A stretch of 64,000 bases of DNA from Methanosarcina acetivorans C2A (GCF_000007345.1 NC_003552.1:4960001-5024000); one strand, 5' to 3'; shown: positions 10,469-19,962, numbered from the stretch's first letter. Numbers and translations are program-made. The notes: generated by a model from the letters alone, not told the origin.

Positions 10469-11659
10469 TCATTGCGTTAAGCTCCTGAATACACGAGCCT
10501 TGAAGTCCATGAGTACTGCCATAAAGTTTACTGCTGCCTCGAAGGGGGTTGAGTGGACGCTGAAATAAGAATGCACGTCTCCGTCCCCGAGCCACTTGGT
10601 GCACATATAGTAATAGTGGTCCGAAGTCAACAGATGCTTCCATATACGCAGGATTTCGGGGTCTCCTGTTTTTTTCACAAAAGGCTCAAGCAACTTTATT
10701 TCCTCAAAACAACGCCTTTGCATATCGTTTCCAAGCCAGGCGCTGGTATCGCGTTCCATATCAGCCCAGGAAATCGTGGAAAAGTCTCCGATATCGATCT
10801 CAGCTACAGGGGAATATTTTCGGGCAACCTCTGAAGGAGTGCTGAATTCCATGCCGTTTTTGAGGACTTCTTCAGGTAGTTTTTTCAGGAATTCAAAAAT
10901 TCCGGTTTCTTCCCACTGGTGTTCTCCGAAAGTTTCGTAGTCCATAAAGATATTGATGCAATCCTCCTTAACCCCTGAAGCCCACAATGCCCATTTTTCC
11001 GCAGTGAGGGGATACCCTTCCCACCACCTTGCCGAGAACCGATAACCAATATCGTCACTCAGTTTGTAGTTCCTGAAGAGAATGGGAAGTCCCGAACCTT
11101 TTGCCCTGTAGGGCACGTTCGGAGACCTGCCATCAAGCATGTGGTCTGCGCCTTCCGTAAGGATCGCACTGTACCCAAGCTCGGAAGCGATTTTTGCTAT
11201 GGAGTTATTATAAAGAAGTTCAGTGTTCCTGAAGACCTGAGGTTTGACTCCGAGGAGATCGGAAACAATTTTTCTGTGTTCCTTCACCTCTTCGATAAAC
11301 TCGGTTTTGTCTTCAAAAAGGCTTGAAAGAGAGTGATAGAAGGTCTCGTCCAGAAACTCCACAGCCCCTGTTTCTGCGAGTTCGCGAAAACTTTCCAGCA
11401 CCTCTTCTCCCCAGAGTTCGCATTGTTCAAGCAGTGTGCCGGTAATCGAAAGGGAAAATCTGAACTCTCCTTTATGCTCGTCAATGGAGTCCAGAAGAAC
11501 TCTGTTTGCAGGGGTGTAGCATTTACGGGATACTCTTTCAAAGATCTCCTTGTTGCTTCTTTCATCGAAATAGCGGAAAAAGCCAGACCTGTCATCAGGC
11601 CAGAACCTGCGCAGCCTGAAAGGTTGATGCACCTGGAAATACATGCAAACAGAGGTCAT
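10469..11659 (-). CDS. GH57 alpha-amylase family protein, catalytic residues present
   Basis: 396 residues of the GH57 (alpha/beta)7-barrel family. Region 1 is VHQPFRL; the nucleophile is Glu169 in LTEGADH; the acid/base is Asp240 in FMDYETFGEHQ. The order and spacing match the Methanocaldococcus-type alpha-amylase branch of GH57. No signal peptide, so it is an intracellular enzyme acting on alpha-glucan. Its start overlaps the stop of the upstream GH57 paralogue by 4 bases and its stop is 4 bases from the V4R gene, so all are one transcription unit. Confidence 0.88.
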   Translation of the reverse strand: MTSVCMYFQVHQPFRLRRFWPDDRSGFFRYFDERSNKEIFERVSRKCYTPANRVLLDSIDEHKGEFRFSLSITGTLLEQCELWGEEVLESFRELAETGAVEFLDETFYHSLSSLFEDKTEFIEEVKEHRKIVSDLLGVKPQVFRNTELLYNNSIAKIASELGYSAILTEGADHMLDGRSPNVPYRAKGSGLPILFRNYKLSDDIGYRFSARWWEGYPLTAEKWALWASGVKEDCINIFMDYETFGEHQWEETGIFEFLKKLPEEVLKNGMEFSTPSEVARKYSPVAEIDIGDFSTISWADMERDTSAWLGNDMQRRCFEEIKLLEPFVKKTGDPEILRIWKHLLTSDHYYYMCTKWLGDGDVHSYFSVHSTPFEAAVNFMAVLMDFKARVFRSLTQ

Positions 11660-12792
11660 ACCCTTTCCTCCAGAACAGCTCTTCTTAAATCCGAGAGAAT
11701 GGAATAGTAGTTTACAGCCCTTTCGTACCCTTCCCGAGTGTTTTCGGGACCCATTGAAAACAGGATTTCACTCTGCTGGAGGTGGCCAAAAACCTGCTTC
11801 AATTTCTGGTAGTTCGGTTTTTCTTTAATTTCAGCAAGTTCTTCCCCAATCCTTACCAGCTCCCTAAGATAAAGCTGCTGGGCATGGTTTCCGACAGCAT
11901 TATGCATGCCATAACGGATGGTCTGTTCGCTTCCGAGAGTAGGAAGTTTCACAGGATTGAATCTGTTTACTGCTTCCGAAGGGGTAATCATTTCAATACC
12001 CCGGCTTTTAAGAGTTTCCGGAAAAGCCCTTATGAAATCGGCGATCATGCTCTTGTTCCTGTGGTGAAGGCAGAGGCTTGTATAATTTAAATAAAGAGTA
12101 AGGACATCCCCTTCTATGCCTTCAATCCAGTCTGCAAACTTATCCGGGATCAGAGGATAACCTTCCCAGCTTTTTTCCGAAAAACGCAGTTCAAGATCTT
12201 CACTGAGGTTTATGTGCCTTAAAAGGATAGGGAGTCCGTTTTCAAAAACTCGGACAGGATCGCATCCATCCATAATGTTTCTCGACCCTTCGGCAATAAG
12301 GCACCTGAAACCCATATCAGCAAGTATGCTTTCCACTCTTTCGGTATACAGAAGTTCAGTGTTCACAAAAGTCACGGGGTTTACTCCCAGCAGTTCCCTG
12401 AGCATCTCCCTGTAAACCATTACTTCCTCCCTGAACCAGGAGAGATCGGGGTAAAGGGCACTCAGGGAATGGTAACGACAGCTTCCCGTAAACTCTACCT
12501 TTTTACTCTCTGCAAGCTCCCTCATGGATTCCAGAAGCTCAGGGTCCCACCTGCATTGTTCAAGGAAAGGCCCTGAAAGGTCAAAGGCATAGCTCCCCCC
12601 ACCTTCAATGGATTCCAGAAAAAAATCATTAAGGCGCAGAAGTTCCCGGCCTGTTTTCAAGAGCCTTGAAAAGATGTGGTTCCGATCAAAATACCGGTCC
12701 ATTTCAGGCACTCCGGAAAAACCCTCTACGGGCCAGTACCACTTCGGACTGTAAGGCAAATGCACTCCCAAACACATGCACACGGCTTTCAT
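11656..12792 (-). CDS. GH57-like protein, catalytic acid replaced (probable pseudo-enzyme)
   Basis: 378 residues, clearly paralogous to the next gene (same blocks MKAVCMCLGVHLP, FVNTELLYTE, FSEKSWEGYPL). Region 1 has changed from HQP to HLP, Glu168 is kept in IAEGSRN, but the position of the essential Asp (Asp240 in the paralogue) is Asn236 in LYLNYTSLCLHH and the rest of the FGEHQ block is lost. GH57-like proteins with lost catalytic residues are known. It may be a regulatory or glucan-binding partner of the active enzyme. It is the first gene of the operon. Confidence 0.82.
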   Translation of the reverse strand: MKAVCMCLGVHLPYSPKWYWPVEGFSGVPEMDRYFDRNHIFSRLLKTGRELLRLNDFFLESIEGGGSYAFDLSGPFLEQCRWDPELLESMRELAESKKVEFTGSCRYHSLSALYPDLSWFREEVMVYREMLRELLGVNPVTFVNTELLYTERVESILADMGFRCLIAEGSRNIMDGCDPVRVFENGLPILLRHINLSEDLELRFSEKSWEGYPLIPDKFADWIEGIEGDVLTLYLNYTSLCLHHRNKSMIADFIRAFPETLKSRGIEMITPSEAVNRFNPVKLPTLGSEQTIRYGMHNAVGNHAQQLYLRELVRIGEELAEIKEKPNYQKLKQVFGHLQQSEILFSMGPENTREGYERAVNYYSILSDLRRAVLEERV

Positions 12793-12898
12793 AACAAAGT
12801 ACTGTTGTGCGGAAACCTACTAAAAACTATTGTTTCATCCAGCCTTTTGCCTAATAACGAATTATTGACAATGCTCAAAGAAATCTGTTCCAGATTAA

Positions 12899-13108
12899 TT
12901 AGGGATCCTGCTCCGGATCCCGGAAAAGGAATATCTCAGTTTTCTCTGCCTGCTCCGCAACGGATTGGACCCTGCCTACCAACCAGATAAAAAACAACTT
13001 ACAAGCCAGGACCGCAATCAAGAGAGATAAGGAGATAATATACTGAATATGCCCCAAGGCTGAGAGAATATTTTCCTTAAGCCCGGAAAAACCACTCATT
13101 TCAGGCAA
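12899..13108 (-). CDS. small single-pass membrane protein with ENILSA motif
   Basis: 69 residues: a short N-terminal amphipathic part (FSGLKENILSALGH), one hydrophobic helix (about 23-46) and a charged tail. A second small protein at 48113-48328 has the same arrangement and motif (QENILSAGEH), and the two genes share a 20-base identical segment (13058-13077 and 48302-48321). The existence of two copies with kept reading frame is the main support for a real gene. Function unknown. It precedes the glucan operon by about 106 bp on the same strand and could be its first gene. Confidence 0.55.
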   Translation of the reverse strand: MPEMSGFSGLKENILSALGHIQYIISLSLLIAVLACKLFFIWLVGRVQSVAEQAEKTEIFLFRDPEQDP

Positions 13109-13161
13109 AAACCATCAAGTAGTCCTCTTGAACGAGCGCAGCGAGTGAAAAGGACACCGTC

Positions 13162-13197
13162 CTCCCGAGACGGAACTCGGGAGACGGAACTCGGGAG
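13162..13197. terminator. hairpin with duplicated arm downstream of purL
   Basis: CTCCCGAG (13162-13169) pairs perfectly with CTCGGGAG at 13176-13183, and a second copy of that arm stands at 13190-13197, giving two alternative 8-bp hairpins. It lies about 35 bp beyond the purL stop codon. Termination or transcript-end protection is inferred from position. Confidence 0.4.
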
Positions 13198-13229
13198 ATG
13201 AAACTAGGGAAAGAAAAGGGATGAAGCGA

Positions 13230-15377
13230 TCATCCCATCATGAATCGAGTGAGGCTGCCGTAAGCTTCTGCGATTTCTTTTAAGGAAACGGAAAGCTCGA
13301 AATTCTTTCCTTTGATTTCAAGGGTCTCACCGCCCACTTTACCGATTACTGCATGGGGCACGTCTTTAAGGATTTCCCGTACGGCTTCAGGCTCGGAGAT
13401 TGCAAGCAGGGCCCTTGCGGGAGCTTCTGAAAACAGTAATTCGTCTGCCTGGGTTTCTCCTGCAAGTTCACTGAGGTCTACTTTTGCACCCATGCTCCTG
13501 CACATCCTTGCAAGCCCTGCCCCGATTCCTCCGAGGGAGAGGTCATGTGCAGAGCTCAGCTTTCCGCTTTTAACAGCTTCGATTATGGCTTTTATAAGCT
13601 CAGGGGCATTCTCCGGAACTGCGGGAACCATTCCGGCGTTTCCTGAATCCATGCAGGCATAGTATTCGGAGCCTCCCATTTCAGGAGTTGTCTCCCCTAC
13701 AAGGATAATGCTATCTCCGTCTTTTGCAAAGAAGCCTGAAGGGAGAGGAATTTCGAGATCCACTTTCCCGATCATGCCTATCGATGGGGTGGGAGGGATT
13801 GCAGTCTTGAACTCATCGCTCTCGTTATAGAGAGAAACATTTCCTCCGACAACCGGGATTGAAAGCTTTCTGGCTTCATCTCCAAGCCCGAGAACGGCGT
13901 TTTCGAACTGCCAGTATGTTTCAGGGCGCTCCGGGTTTCCGAAGTTAAGGCAATTTACGATTGCCAGAGGTTCTGCCCCTTTTACTGCAAGATTCATGGA
14001 GTTTTCAATAATTGCAGTCTTTCCTCCGTTGTAGGGGTCAAGCAGGGTGGCTCTGGGCTGGCAGCCGCAGGTAAGTGCAATTCCTTTTGTACCGGTGATT
14101 CTTAGCACTCCGGAATCTTCTCCGGGCTTGACAACGGTTCTGAGCTGGACCTCATGGTCGTACTGCCTGTAGATCCATTCCTTTGAGGCAATGTTGTAGG
14201 AAGACAGGACTTTCAGGAAAGCCACTTTCAGGTCTTCCGGAGTTTCTGGTTTTTTGCCTTCCTCCCTCAGAGTGGGGGCTTCTGAGGGCTTTTCGCAGGT
14301 AGGGGCGCCTCCCGTCAGAAAAGCTATTGGAATATCGGCAACGATTTCCCCTCCGAACTCAACGGTATAGGTGGGCTCTTTCGTAAGGTATCCGACCACA
14401 GCCCCGTTCAGGTCATATTTCTGGACCAGGGCAAGGACTGCATCGACATCTTCAGGAGCTACTTCAAAAAGCATGCGTTCCTGAGACTCGGCAAGCAGGA
14501 TTTCGTAGGCATTCATATTGGGTTCGCGCTGAGGGACCGCATCTGCAATAATGCGGGCTCCAAGGCCTCCTTTTGCAGCCAGTTCCGAGCTTGCTCCCCC
14601 AAGCCCTGCAGCCCCAAGGTCTTTGCAGGATTTCACATAGCCTTTTTCTATGGCTTCGAGGGTCATTTCCATGACAAGCTTTTCAGTGTAGGGGTCCCCG
14701 ACCTGAACGCTCGGGCGGTCTTCGGCTTCAGCGGATTCGGACAGGTCTCTGGAAGCAAAGGAAGCGCCTCCTAATCCGTCTTTTCCGGTGCTTGAACCTG
14801 CAAGAATGAGCTTGTTTTCGGCTTTCTGGGAGCGGGAGGTGGTAACATTTTCTTCCTTACAGAGCCCGACTGCAACAACGTTTACCAGCGGGTTTCCGCT
14901 GTAACGGCGATCAAAAAAAGTCTCTCCGTTTACAACTGGCACTCCTATGCAATTCCCGTACCCTGCGATTCCTTTAATGATCTGTTCGAAAAGGAAAAGG
15001 TTTTTCGGGGTGTCCAGAGGCCCGAAATAGAGGGGGTCCATAAGAGCGATCGGACGGGCCCCCATAGATATGATGTCCCTCACGATTCCTCCAATTCCGG
15101 TAGCTGCCCCGTTGTAGGGGTCTACATATGAAGGGTGGTTGTGGCTTTCCATGCCTATGGCAAGCACATATCCGTCTTCGAATTTAATGATTGCAGCATC
15201 GTCTCCGGGACCGATCAGTACATTTTCGCCAGTGCTTGTGAAAGTTTTAAGGAGAGGGGCGCTCGAGCGGTATGAACAGTGTTCGCTCCACAGATTTAAA
15301 AAACAGCCCTGCTCTACCAGGGTAGGCTCTCTCCCAAGTTCTTTTCGAATAATCTTCAGATCTTCTTCAGGTAACAT
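13230..15377 (-). CDS. purL: phosphoribosylformylglycinamidine synthase subunit PurL
   Basis: 715 residues, the small PurL form that works with separate PurS and PurQ subunits (neither gene is in this window). It converts FGAR to FGAM with ATP and glutamine-derived ammonia in step four of purine synthesis. Typical features: [10 protein letters not shown] near residue 33, the ATP-binding GPGDDAAII region, GMESHNHPS, the [13 protein letters not shown] loop, and the repeated AIRS-like halves (second half with [11 protein letters not shown] and [10 protein letters not shown]). No truncation. purC lies 6 kb away, so purine genes are not clustered here. Confidence 0.95.
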   Translation of the reverse strand: MLPEEDLKIIRKELGREPTLVEQGCFLNLWSEHCSYRSSAPLLKTFTSTGENVLIGPGDDAAIIKFEDGYVLAIGMESHNHPSYVDPYNGAATGIGGIVRDIISMGARPIALMDPLYFGPLDTPKNLFLFEQIIKGIAGYGNCIGVPVVNGETFFDRRYSGNPLVNVVAVGLCKEENVTTSRSQKAENKLILAGSSTGKDGLGGASFASRDLSESAEAEDRPSVQVGDPYTEKLVMEMTLEAIEKGYVKSCKDLGAAGLGGASSELAAKGGLGARIIADAVPQREPNMNAYEILLAESQERMLFEVAPEDVDAVLALVQKYDLNGAVVGYLTKEPTYTVEFGGEIVADIPIAFLTGGAPTCEKPSEAPTLREEGKKPETPEDLKVAFLKVLSSYNIASKEWIYRQYDHEVQLRTVVKPGEDSGVLRITGTKGIALTCGCQPRATLLDPYNGGKTAIIENSMNLAVKGAEPLAIVNCLNFGNPERPETYWQFENAVLGLGDEARKLSIPVVGGNVSLYNESDEFKTAIPPTPSIGMIGKVDLEIPLPSGFFAKDGDSIILVGETTPEMGGSEYYACMDSGNAGMVPAVPENAPELIKAIIEAVKSGKLSSAHDLSLGGIGAGLARMCRSMGAKVDLSELAGETQADELLFSEAPARALLAISEPEAVREILKDVPHAVIGKVGGETLEIKGKNFELSVSLKEIAEAYGSLTRFMMG

Positions 15378-15750
15378 TGCCTTGCCTCTGATTCTTAAGC
15401 CTCATTTTGAATGCCGAAGCTCTAATTTCTTTTGTAACTTCCGTGAAATTTCAGGGTTTTTGATATAGCGATTTTTCAATATAACGATAATAGATTATGC
15501 GCACATAAAGGGACAGGGATTAGATAAATATTTCTTTAAGCCAGAGAAAAACATTTCTCCGGAACAAGCATCTGCAAACGCTTTGCCTGCAGATTTCCCG
15601 GATTTTCGGGAATAAAATCCGGAAAGAAGGTAAGAAGTGAGAAGAGATTTGAAAAAGAGAGAATGAATTAAAAAATATGAAAAAGATATCAGAAGAAAGA
15701 AGGGATTTGAGAAAAAGTCATCAGGAGAAAGAAAGAATTTAAGATATTCA
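15378..15750. other. gene-free stretch between purL and the IS481-type element
   Basis: About 370 bp. It holds the purL promoter region near 15440-15500 and a near-repeat (GATATAGCGATTTTT followed by AATATAACGATA). From 15620 to 15750 the plus strand is strongly purine-rich (GAGAAGAGATTTGAAAAAG type). No gene is supported. Confidence 0.4.
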
Positions 15751-16809
15751 GAATACGTATTCTGCTGTTTTATCCCGAAATTATTTCGCGCTAAATATGT
15801 CGGTTGTAATCCCTTATCTTTTGTGAAACTTAATGGAAAAAAGATACGTTGGATCATTGCTCAAAAATCGAAAGGTGAATCTACCTCGACGATAGCTGAG
15901 ATCCAGGGGATCTCAGCCCGTCGAGTTCAGCAGATCTACAAAGAATACGTTGAAACTGGTCAGCTTCCTCAAGTTGGCATTAATCTTGGAAGACCAAAGA
16001 ACCCCTTATCCTCCTCTGATCAGGAATTGATTGACCAAACTTACTCTGATTATAAGTTTGGAGCCTGTTACCTTGAGATTCTCATCGAAGGCAAATATAA
16101 TCGTAAGATATCTCATAACAGAATCCATAACTACCTACTTAGCATGGACCTTGCCAAGGAAAACCGAAAAAAGAAACAGAGAAGAAAATGGTGTAGATAC
16201 GAACGCGAACACAGCATGTCTGCTGCACACATCGATTGGCATGAGAATCCCCTGTTAGGACTGCAAGTCTGTGCCATTCTTGATGATTCATCAAGAATGA
16301 TAATTGCAGGTGGAGAGTACGTTCATTGCAACACGGAGAACACCATTAAAGTGATTGATGAACTTGTCAAAGAGTACTGGGACATATACCCTTTAAGAGA
16401 GCTCATTATGGATCATGGAAGTGAATTCGGGGCTCACAGGATTAATAAGGATGGTTCATGGGATAGTGACTTTAAAAGATGCATTGAAGAACTTGGAATC
16501 AAACCAATACTTGCAAGGGTAAGACATCCTCAGACAAACGGAAAAATAGAGAAATGGTTCGATACATATCAAAGGTTTAGAGGAGAGTTTGAATCATTTG
16601 AAGAATTCGTACAGTGGTATAACAAGAGGCCACATGGAGCTTTGAAACTTGAACAGTTAGAATCGCCACAGGAAGCATTCTGGAATAGATTACCAGTTGA
16701 GGCAAAGTTCAGAATAGGAGTGAGATTGTTTGGGTGGTGAAAACATGGACAAGAGGAAAAAAGTTTCAAAGCGAAATTATTTCAGGACAAAACAGAATAC
16801 GTATTCTGC
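15751..16809 (+). mobile_element. IS481-type insertion sequence with 15-bp target duplication
   Basis: The element proper is 15766-16794 (1029 bp). Its ends are imperfect inverted repeats of about 24 bp: TGTTTTATCCCGAAATTATT on the left against TGTTTTGTCCTGAAATAATT on the right (complement), beginning TG and ending CA. The 15-bp sequence GAATACGTATTCTGC stands directly outside both ends (15751-15765 and 16795-16809), as expected for a target-site duplication. The target contains the 16-bp palindrome CAGAATACGTATTCTG. One intact transposase gene fills the element, so it may be recent and mobile. Confidence 0.85.
15823..16740 (+). CDS. IS481-type DDE transposase
   Basis: 305 residues. An N-terminal helix-turn-helix (about 10-45, STIAEIQGISARRVQQIY) is followed by an RNase H-fold integrase core with the acidic triad Asp138 (AHIDWHE), Asp197 (MDHGSEFG) and Glu243 (NGKIEKWF). 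HPQTNGKIE and the final YNKRPHGAL are typical of the IS3/IS481 group. The frame is uninterrupted. It begins with GTG. Confidence 0.92.
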   Translation: MKLNGKKIRWIIAQKSKGESTSTIAEIQGISARRVQQIYKEYVETGQLPQVGINLGRPKNPLSSSDQELIDQTYSDYKFGACYLEILIEGKYNRKISHNRIHNYLLSMDLAKENRKKKQRRKWCRYEREHSMSAAHIDWHENPLLGLQVCAILDDSSRMIIAGGEYVHCNTENTIKVIDELVKEYWDIYPLRELIMDHGSEFGAHRINKDGSWDSDFKRCIEELGIKPILARVRHPQTNGKIEKWFDTYQRFRGEFESFEEFVQWYNKRPHGALKLEQLESPQEAFWNRLPVEAKFRIGVRLFGW

Positions 16810-16922
16810 AAAAACGGATATAAGGAAAAAGAGTGCAGAAAATCTGAAAAGTAACCGGCTACTAAAAAATGAAATTTGAAGCTGAAAAAGTAGAAGTTGA
16901 ATATATAAATTTGACTTATAAA

Positions 16923-17162
16923 TTAGATTTGCTGAACCATTTTTTCTACCTTAATTCCGGTTTCGGTCAGAAAGTAAACATCTTCTTTTTTTGTAATTAG
17001 CTCTTTTTCTTCCAGTTCCTCGAGAGTCTTTGCTATGGTAGGATATACTACCCGAAGAGTTTTAGAGATACGCTTTCCTTCCATTTCCCCTTTTGAGGAA
17101 AGCAGAGAGAGCACTTTTTGCCTTACGCTGTTTCCGTTCACAAAACCAACTAACTCGTTCAT
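16923..17162 (-). CDS. small winged-helix transcriptional regulator
   Basis: 79 residues forming one winged helix-turn-helix: VRQKVLSLLSSKGEMEGKRI, a recognition helix in YPTIAKTLEELEEKELI, and a wing in KKEDVYFLTETG. It belongs to the broad archaeal wHTH group acting as DNA-binding dimers. A strong ribosome binding site GGGAGG precedes the ATG by about 8 bases, and AT-rich TATA-like DNA lies upstream at 17190-17230. Targets are unknown; autoregulation would be usual. It directly follows the IS481 element. Confidence 0.8.
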   Translation of the reverse strand: MNELVGFVNGNSVRQKVLSLLSSKGEMEGKRISKTLRVVYPTIAKTLEELEEKELITKKEDVYFLTETGIKVEKMVQQI

Positions 17163-17706
17163 ATGGTACCTCCCTATATATTTGATCTCCGGATATTATA
17201 CAGATATATTTATATATATATTAAGTACATAAATATGTAACCATATAGGTTATATAAAAAGATGGGGTTCAAGCTATATTTAGCTTTTTACTGGCCGAAA
17301 AATGCTTTTTCCGGTAAAAACATAATTTTCGGGGTTTATTCTTCAGGGTACGAATCTGGTTTTCCGGCACTTTTGCTTCTTGAAGCTGCATGTACCCGGA
17401 TATTCAGATTTTTTCGAATACAAGCTCCATTTTTTATTCAAGCCTGTTAATCCTATTGGTTCAAAACTGAGAGATCCCCCTCTTTAAAGTCATTTACTAA
17501 AAAGAAAAAAGAAAAAAAATACAAAGTCCTGGTTGGCCTTTTAGATTGCTGAGAATTTCAGTATATAACTGAAATTCAGTATAAAGTGCCTTAAAAATAC
17601 CATTAGGCTTTAATACCATCATTGATAAGTACTTTATATCTAGTTAGTTATTTTCGGATGTAAATTACATATACAATGATTACAAATTTGGAGGACATAC
17701 TAACAA
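17163..17706. promoter_or_regulatory. AT-rich divergent region; promoter of aIF1 gene
   Basis: 544 bp without a supported gene. On the plus strand CTTTATATC (17632-17640) is a TATA box about 70 bases before the aIF1 ATG, and GGAGG stands at 17690-17694. On the minus side, ATATATTTATATATATA (about 17203-17220) is a TATA region for the winged-helix gene. The short frame at 17262-17450 lacks family resemblance and is not called. Confidence 0.5.
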
Positions 17707-18015
17707 ATGAGCAGCGGAATGTGCCCGGTATGCGGGCTTCCAAAAGAACTTTGCATTTGCGAAGAGGTTGCAAAAGAGCAACAGAGAATTACTGTGAAAG
17801 TAAACAGAAGGAGATATGGAAAAGAAGTCACTGTTGTAGAAGGTTTCGATGCAAGTGAAATCGACCTTCATGAACTTTCCACATATCTTAAATCAAAATT
17901 TGCATGCGGCGGTACAGTAAAAGGAAACACTGTCGAACTTCAGGGCAACCACCTGGCCCGCATGAAAGAAGTCCTCATGGAAAAGGGTTTCTCTGCTGAA
18001 CAAATTAAAAATTAA
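17707..18015 (+). CDS. translation initiation factor aIF1 (SUI1 family)
   Basis: 102 residues. A zinc-binding N-terminus ([13 protein letters not shown]) is followed by the SUI1/eIF1 fold with [20 protein letters not shown], the conserved [13 protein letters not shown] loop and the VELQGNH strand. It binds the small ribosomal subunit near the P site and enforces start-codon selection. Length is normal for archaea. Single gene with its own promoter. Confidence 0.93.
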   Translation: MSSGMCPVCGLPKELCICEEVAKEQQRITVKVNRRRYGKEVTVVEGFDASEIDLHELSTYLKSKFACGGTVKGNTVELQGNHLARMKEVLMEKGFSAEQIKN

Positions 18016-18185
18016 ACTCTGAATCCGTCCCCCAACGGAAAAAATAGCCTGAGAACAGGATTATCAGCCTATAAATTAAGATTCGGAGTTGTACGTATCT
18101 TTTTGACAGTTTTTCGATAGCATGCATTTTCTTCCAGATATATGGCCGGAACATGAGGTCCTGCTCGGAAATCGTACAAAAAGTG

Positions 18186-18200
18186 CGTTATATATATTTA
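18186..18200 (+). promoter_or_regulatory. TATA box of the regulator-nre operon
   Basis: CGTTATATATATTTA, centred about 30 bases before the ATG at 18223. With the usual archaeal spacing transcription would begin at or within a few bases of the start codon, so the mRNA is probably leaderless. No ribosome binding site is seen before 18223, in agreement. Confidence 0.5.
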
Positions 18201-18222
18201 TCCTTGCAAGTGTTGGTCTCCA

Positions 18223-18588
18223 ATGAAAACAACATGTGAAATAATGGTACAGAAAGTCTTGCCTGCAATCAGAGCTGAGCTTTCAAGGGTGATGATTTTT
18301 GAGCATGGATGCACCCAGCAGGATGTGGCGGATATCCTTGAGCTTTCAAGAGCTGCAGTATCCCAGTATGTGAGTGAAAAACGCGGAGCTGAAGTTGATT
18401 TCTCAGAGGAGACACAGAATGAAATCCGAAAATTTGCAGCCGTACTCTTAAACGGCGGTTTATCCTCTCAGGAAAAAGTAAAGGGGATGTGCAGTATTTG
18501 CTGTTTTGTCCAGAAGTCCGGCTGGCTATACAAAAATGAGCCTGAAGCTAAAGCCTGCATCATCTGTAAGGATATGAACGAAAAGTGA
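18223..18588 (+). CDS. HTH regulator with C-terminal cysteine cluster
   Basis: 121 residues. Residues about 28-55 form a helix-turn-helix (CTQQDVADILELSRAAVSQY). The C-terminal part carries a cysteine cluster, MCSICC and KACIIC, which could bind zinc or an iron-sulfur cluster. This family is known in methanogens as predicted transcriptional regulators. Its stop overlaps the GTG start of the Nre gene (TGA inside GTGA), so the two are translationally coupled. A redox- or metal-sensing role for the cluster is inference. Confidence 0.8.
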   Translation: MKTTCEIMVQKVLPAIRAELSRVMIFEHGCTQQDVADILELSRAAVSQYVSEKRGAEVDFSEETQNEIRKFAAVLLNGGLSSQEKVKGMCSICCFVQKSGWLYKNEPEAKACIICKDMNEK

Positions 18589-19811
18589 AAGACTCACTAT
18601 GTATAAAATGCAAGGGAAAAGGACTTTGCGGGCGCCCCCGCTGCCCGATTCTTGAGAAGTTCAGGTCCCTGCAATCAATATCTCCTGCAATCTCAGGAGA
18701 TTCCGTATTTGGGGCTTCCCCCCCAGCTCTTTTTGTAGGAAGCTACGGTTACCCTAGGGTTTCGGCAGGCCCCCTTATCCCTCCTTTAGCAAGGGAAAAC
18801 GAAGCTTTGCTTTTGGAAGACCCTTCAGCCTGGGGAAACATGAAGATAGAAGACGTCATTTCCATGCGTTCCCGTATGGTCAGGGCAAACACGAACCTTC
18901 ATGTAAAAGATGCACGGGGAAAAGAAAATCCCCTTCTTGTAAAAGCCCAGGAACTGGCGCTTTCTAAAAAGCCAGTGGATACTGAAGCCTGGTTTTTTAA
19001 AGCTCCCAAACAGGAACTCAAGTTCGATGCAGTCCTGACGCCTATGGGCCCTTCCGGGCTTGTGAAAAACTTTGAGCTGGCCGAAAACCCGGATGTCCCG
19101 AAAAAGGTGGATTATCTGGTATATGATACCGATGCTCTTGCAAAGGATGCTGTTACCGAACTTTTAAAAAGCGACGTTTCCACGGAACATATCACCCGCC
19201 TTTTCTCCATAGGCCTGCTCGGGAAAGAGCGTAAAATAGTGCCTACCCGCTGGTCTATCACAGCTGTGGACGATATGGCCGGAAAGGAACTTGCAGACCG
19301 CATAAGAGATTTCCCCTGGGTTTCTGATATCAAGCTTTTCAGCGGGACACATTTCGGAAACCATTTTGAAGTCCTCATCCTTCCAAGGGCTTATTCCTTT
19401 GAACTCATCGAAATCTGGCTTCCAAAAACTGTCTGGTCCGGGGAATCAAGCTGGATAGGAGAGGACAGCGAAGGGCTTGACGGAAAGAAAGGGTACTCCC
19501 CTCTGGCAGGGGGCTATTATGCAGCAAGGCTTCCCGTACTTGAGTACCTGACAGAAATCAAAAGGCAGGCCTCGGTCTTTGTGCTGAGGGAAATTACTCC
19601 CGATTACTGGGCTCCTCTCGGAGTCTGGGTGGTCAGGGAGGGCATGAGAAATGCACTTCAAAATCCTCCCAGAACCTTCGAATCCCTGGAAGCAGCAGTT
19701 TCAGACCTTGCAGGCAGGGTGAAAACTCCAAAAATAGAATGGATTCAGCAGGCAAAGATGCTTTCAGATTTCCGTTTCCAGAAAACGCTCGATTTCTTTT
19801 TTAAGAAATAA
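18585..19811 (+). CDS. Nre family DNA repair protein with PCNA-interacting motif
   Basis: 408 residues. The N-terminus bears a small cysteine motif (CIKCKGKGLCGRPRC), then the two Nre domains (DUF650/DUF651; seen in FVGSYGYPRVSAGP and the later AGGYYAARLPVLEYL). The last ten residues, QKTLDFFFKK, are a canonical PIP box (Q-x-x-L-x-x-F-F) that docks on the PCNA sliding clamp. Haloarchaeal NreA/NreB are involved in repair of DNA damage together with PCNA. Start GTG at 18585 overlaps the upstream stop. Confidence 0.9.
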   Translation: MKDSLCIKCKGKGLCGRPRCPILEKFRSLQSISPAISGDSVFGASPPALFVGSYGYPRVSAGPLIPPLARENEALLLEDPSAWGNMKIEDVISMRSRMVRANTNLHVKDARGKENPLLVKAQELALSKKPVDTEAWFFKAPKQELKFDAVLTPMGPSGLVKNFELAENPDVPKKVDYLVYDTDALAKDAVTELLKSDVSTEHITRLFSIGLLGKERKIVPTRWSITAVDDMAGKELADRIRDFPWVSDIKLFSGTHFGNHFEVLILPRAYSFELIEIWLPKTVWSGESSWIGEDSEGLDGKKGYSPLAGGYYAARLPVLEYLTEIKRQASVFVLREITPDYWAPLGVWVVREGMRNALQNPPRTFESLEAAVSDLAGRVKTPKIEWIQQAKMLSDFRFQKTLDFFFKK

Positions 19812-19962
19812 TTATAAATCCGTTGCACAACTGCATTTTGAACACATTAAATACATATTGTCAACTCACTCGTGTTGATCTTTACTCTAAAACCATAAAT
19901 GTGAGGAGACCTTTGAAATCTTTGAATTAAAGAGCTTTATTCTTAATAGTAATTACACGGTG

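Noticed and set aside
15495-15857. 120-codon minus-strand ORF across the left IS end
   Set aside because: Phe/Ser-rich complement of a purine tract running into the insertion sequence; not a gene.
17262-17450. 62-codon ORF in the aIF1 upstream region
   Set aside because: Aromatic-rich chance frame in AT-rich DNA without start signal.
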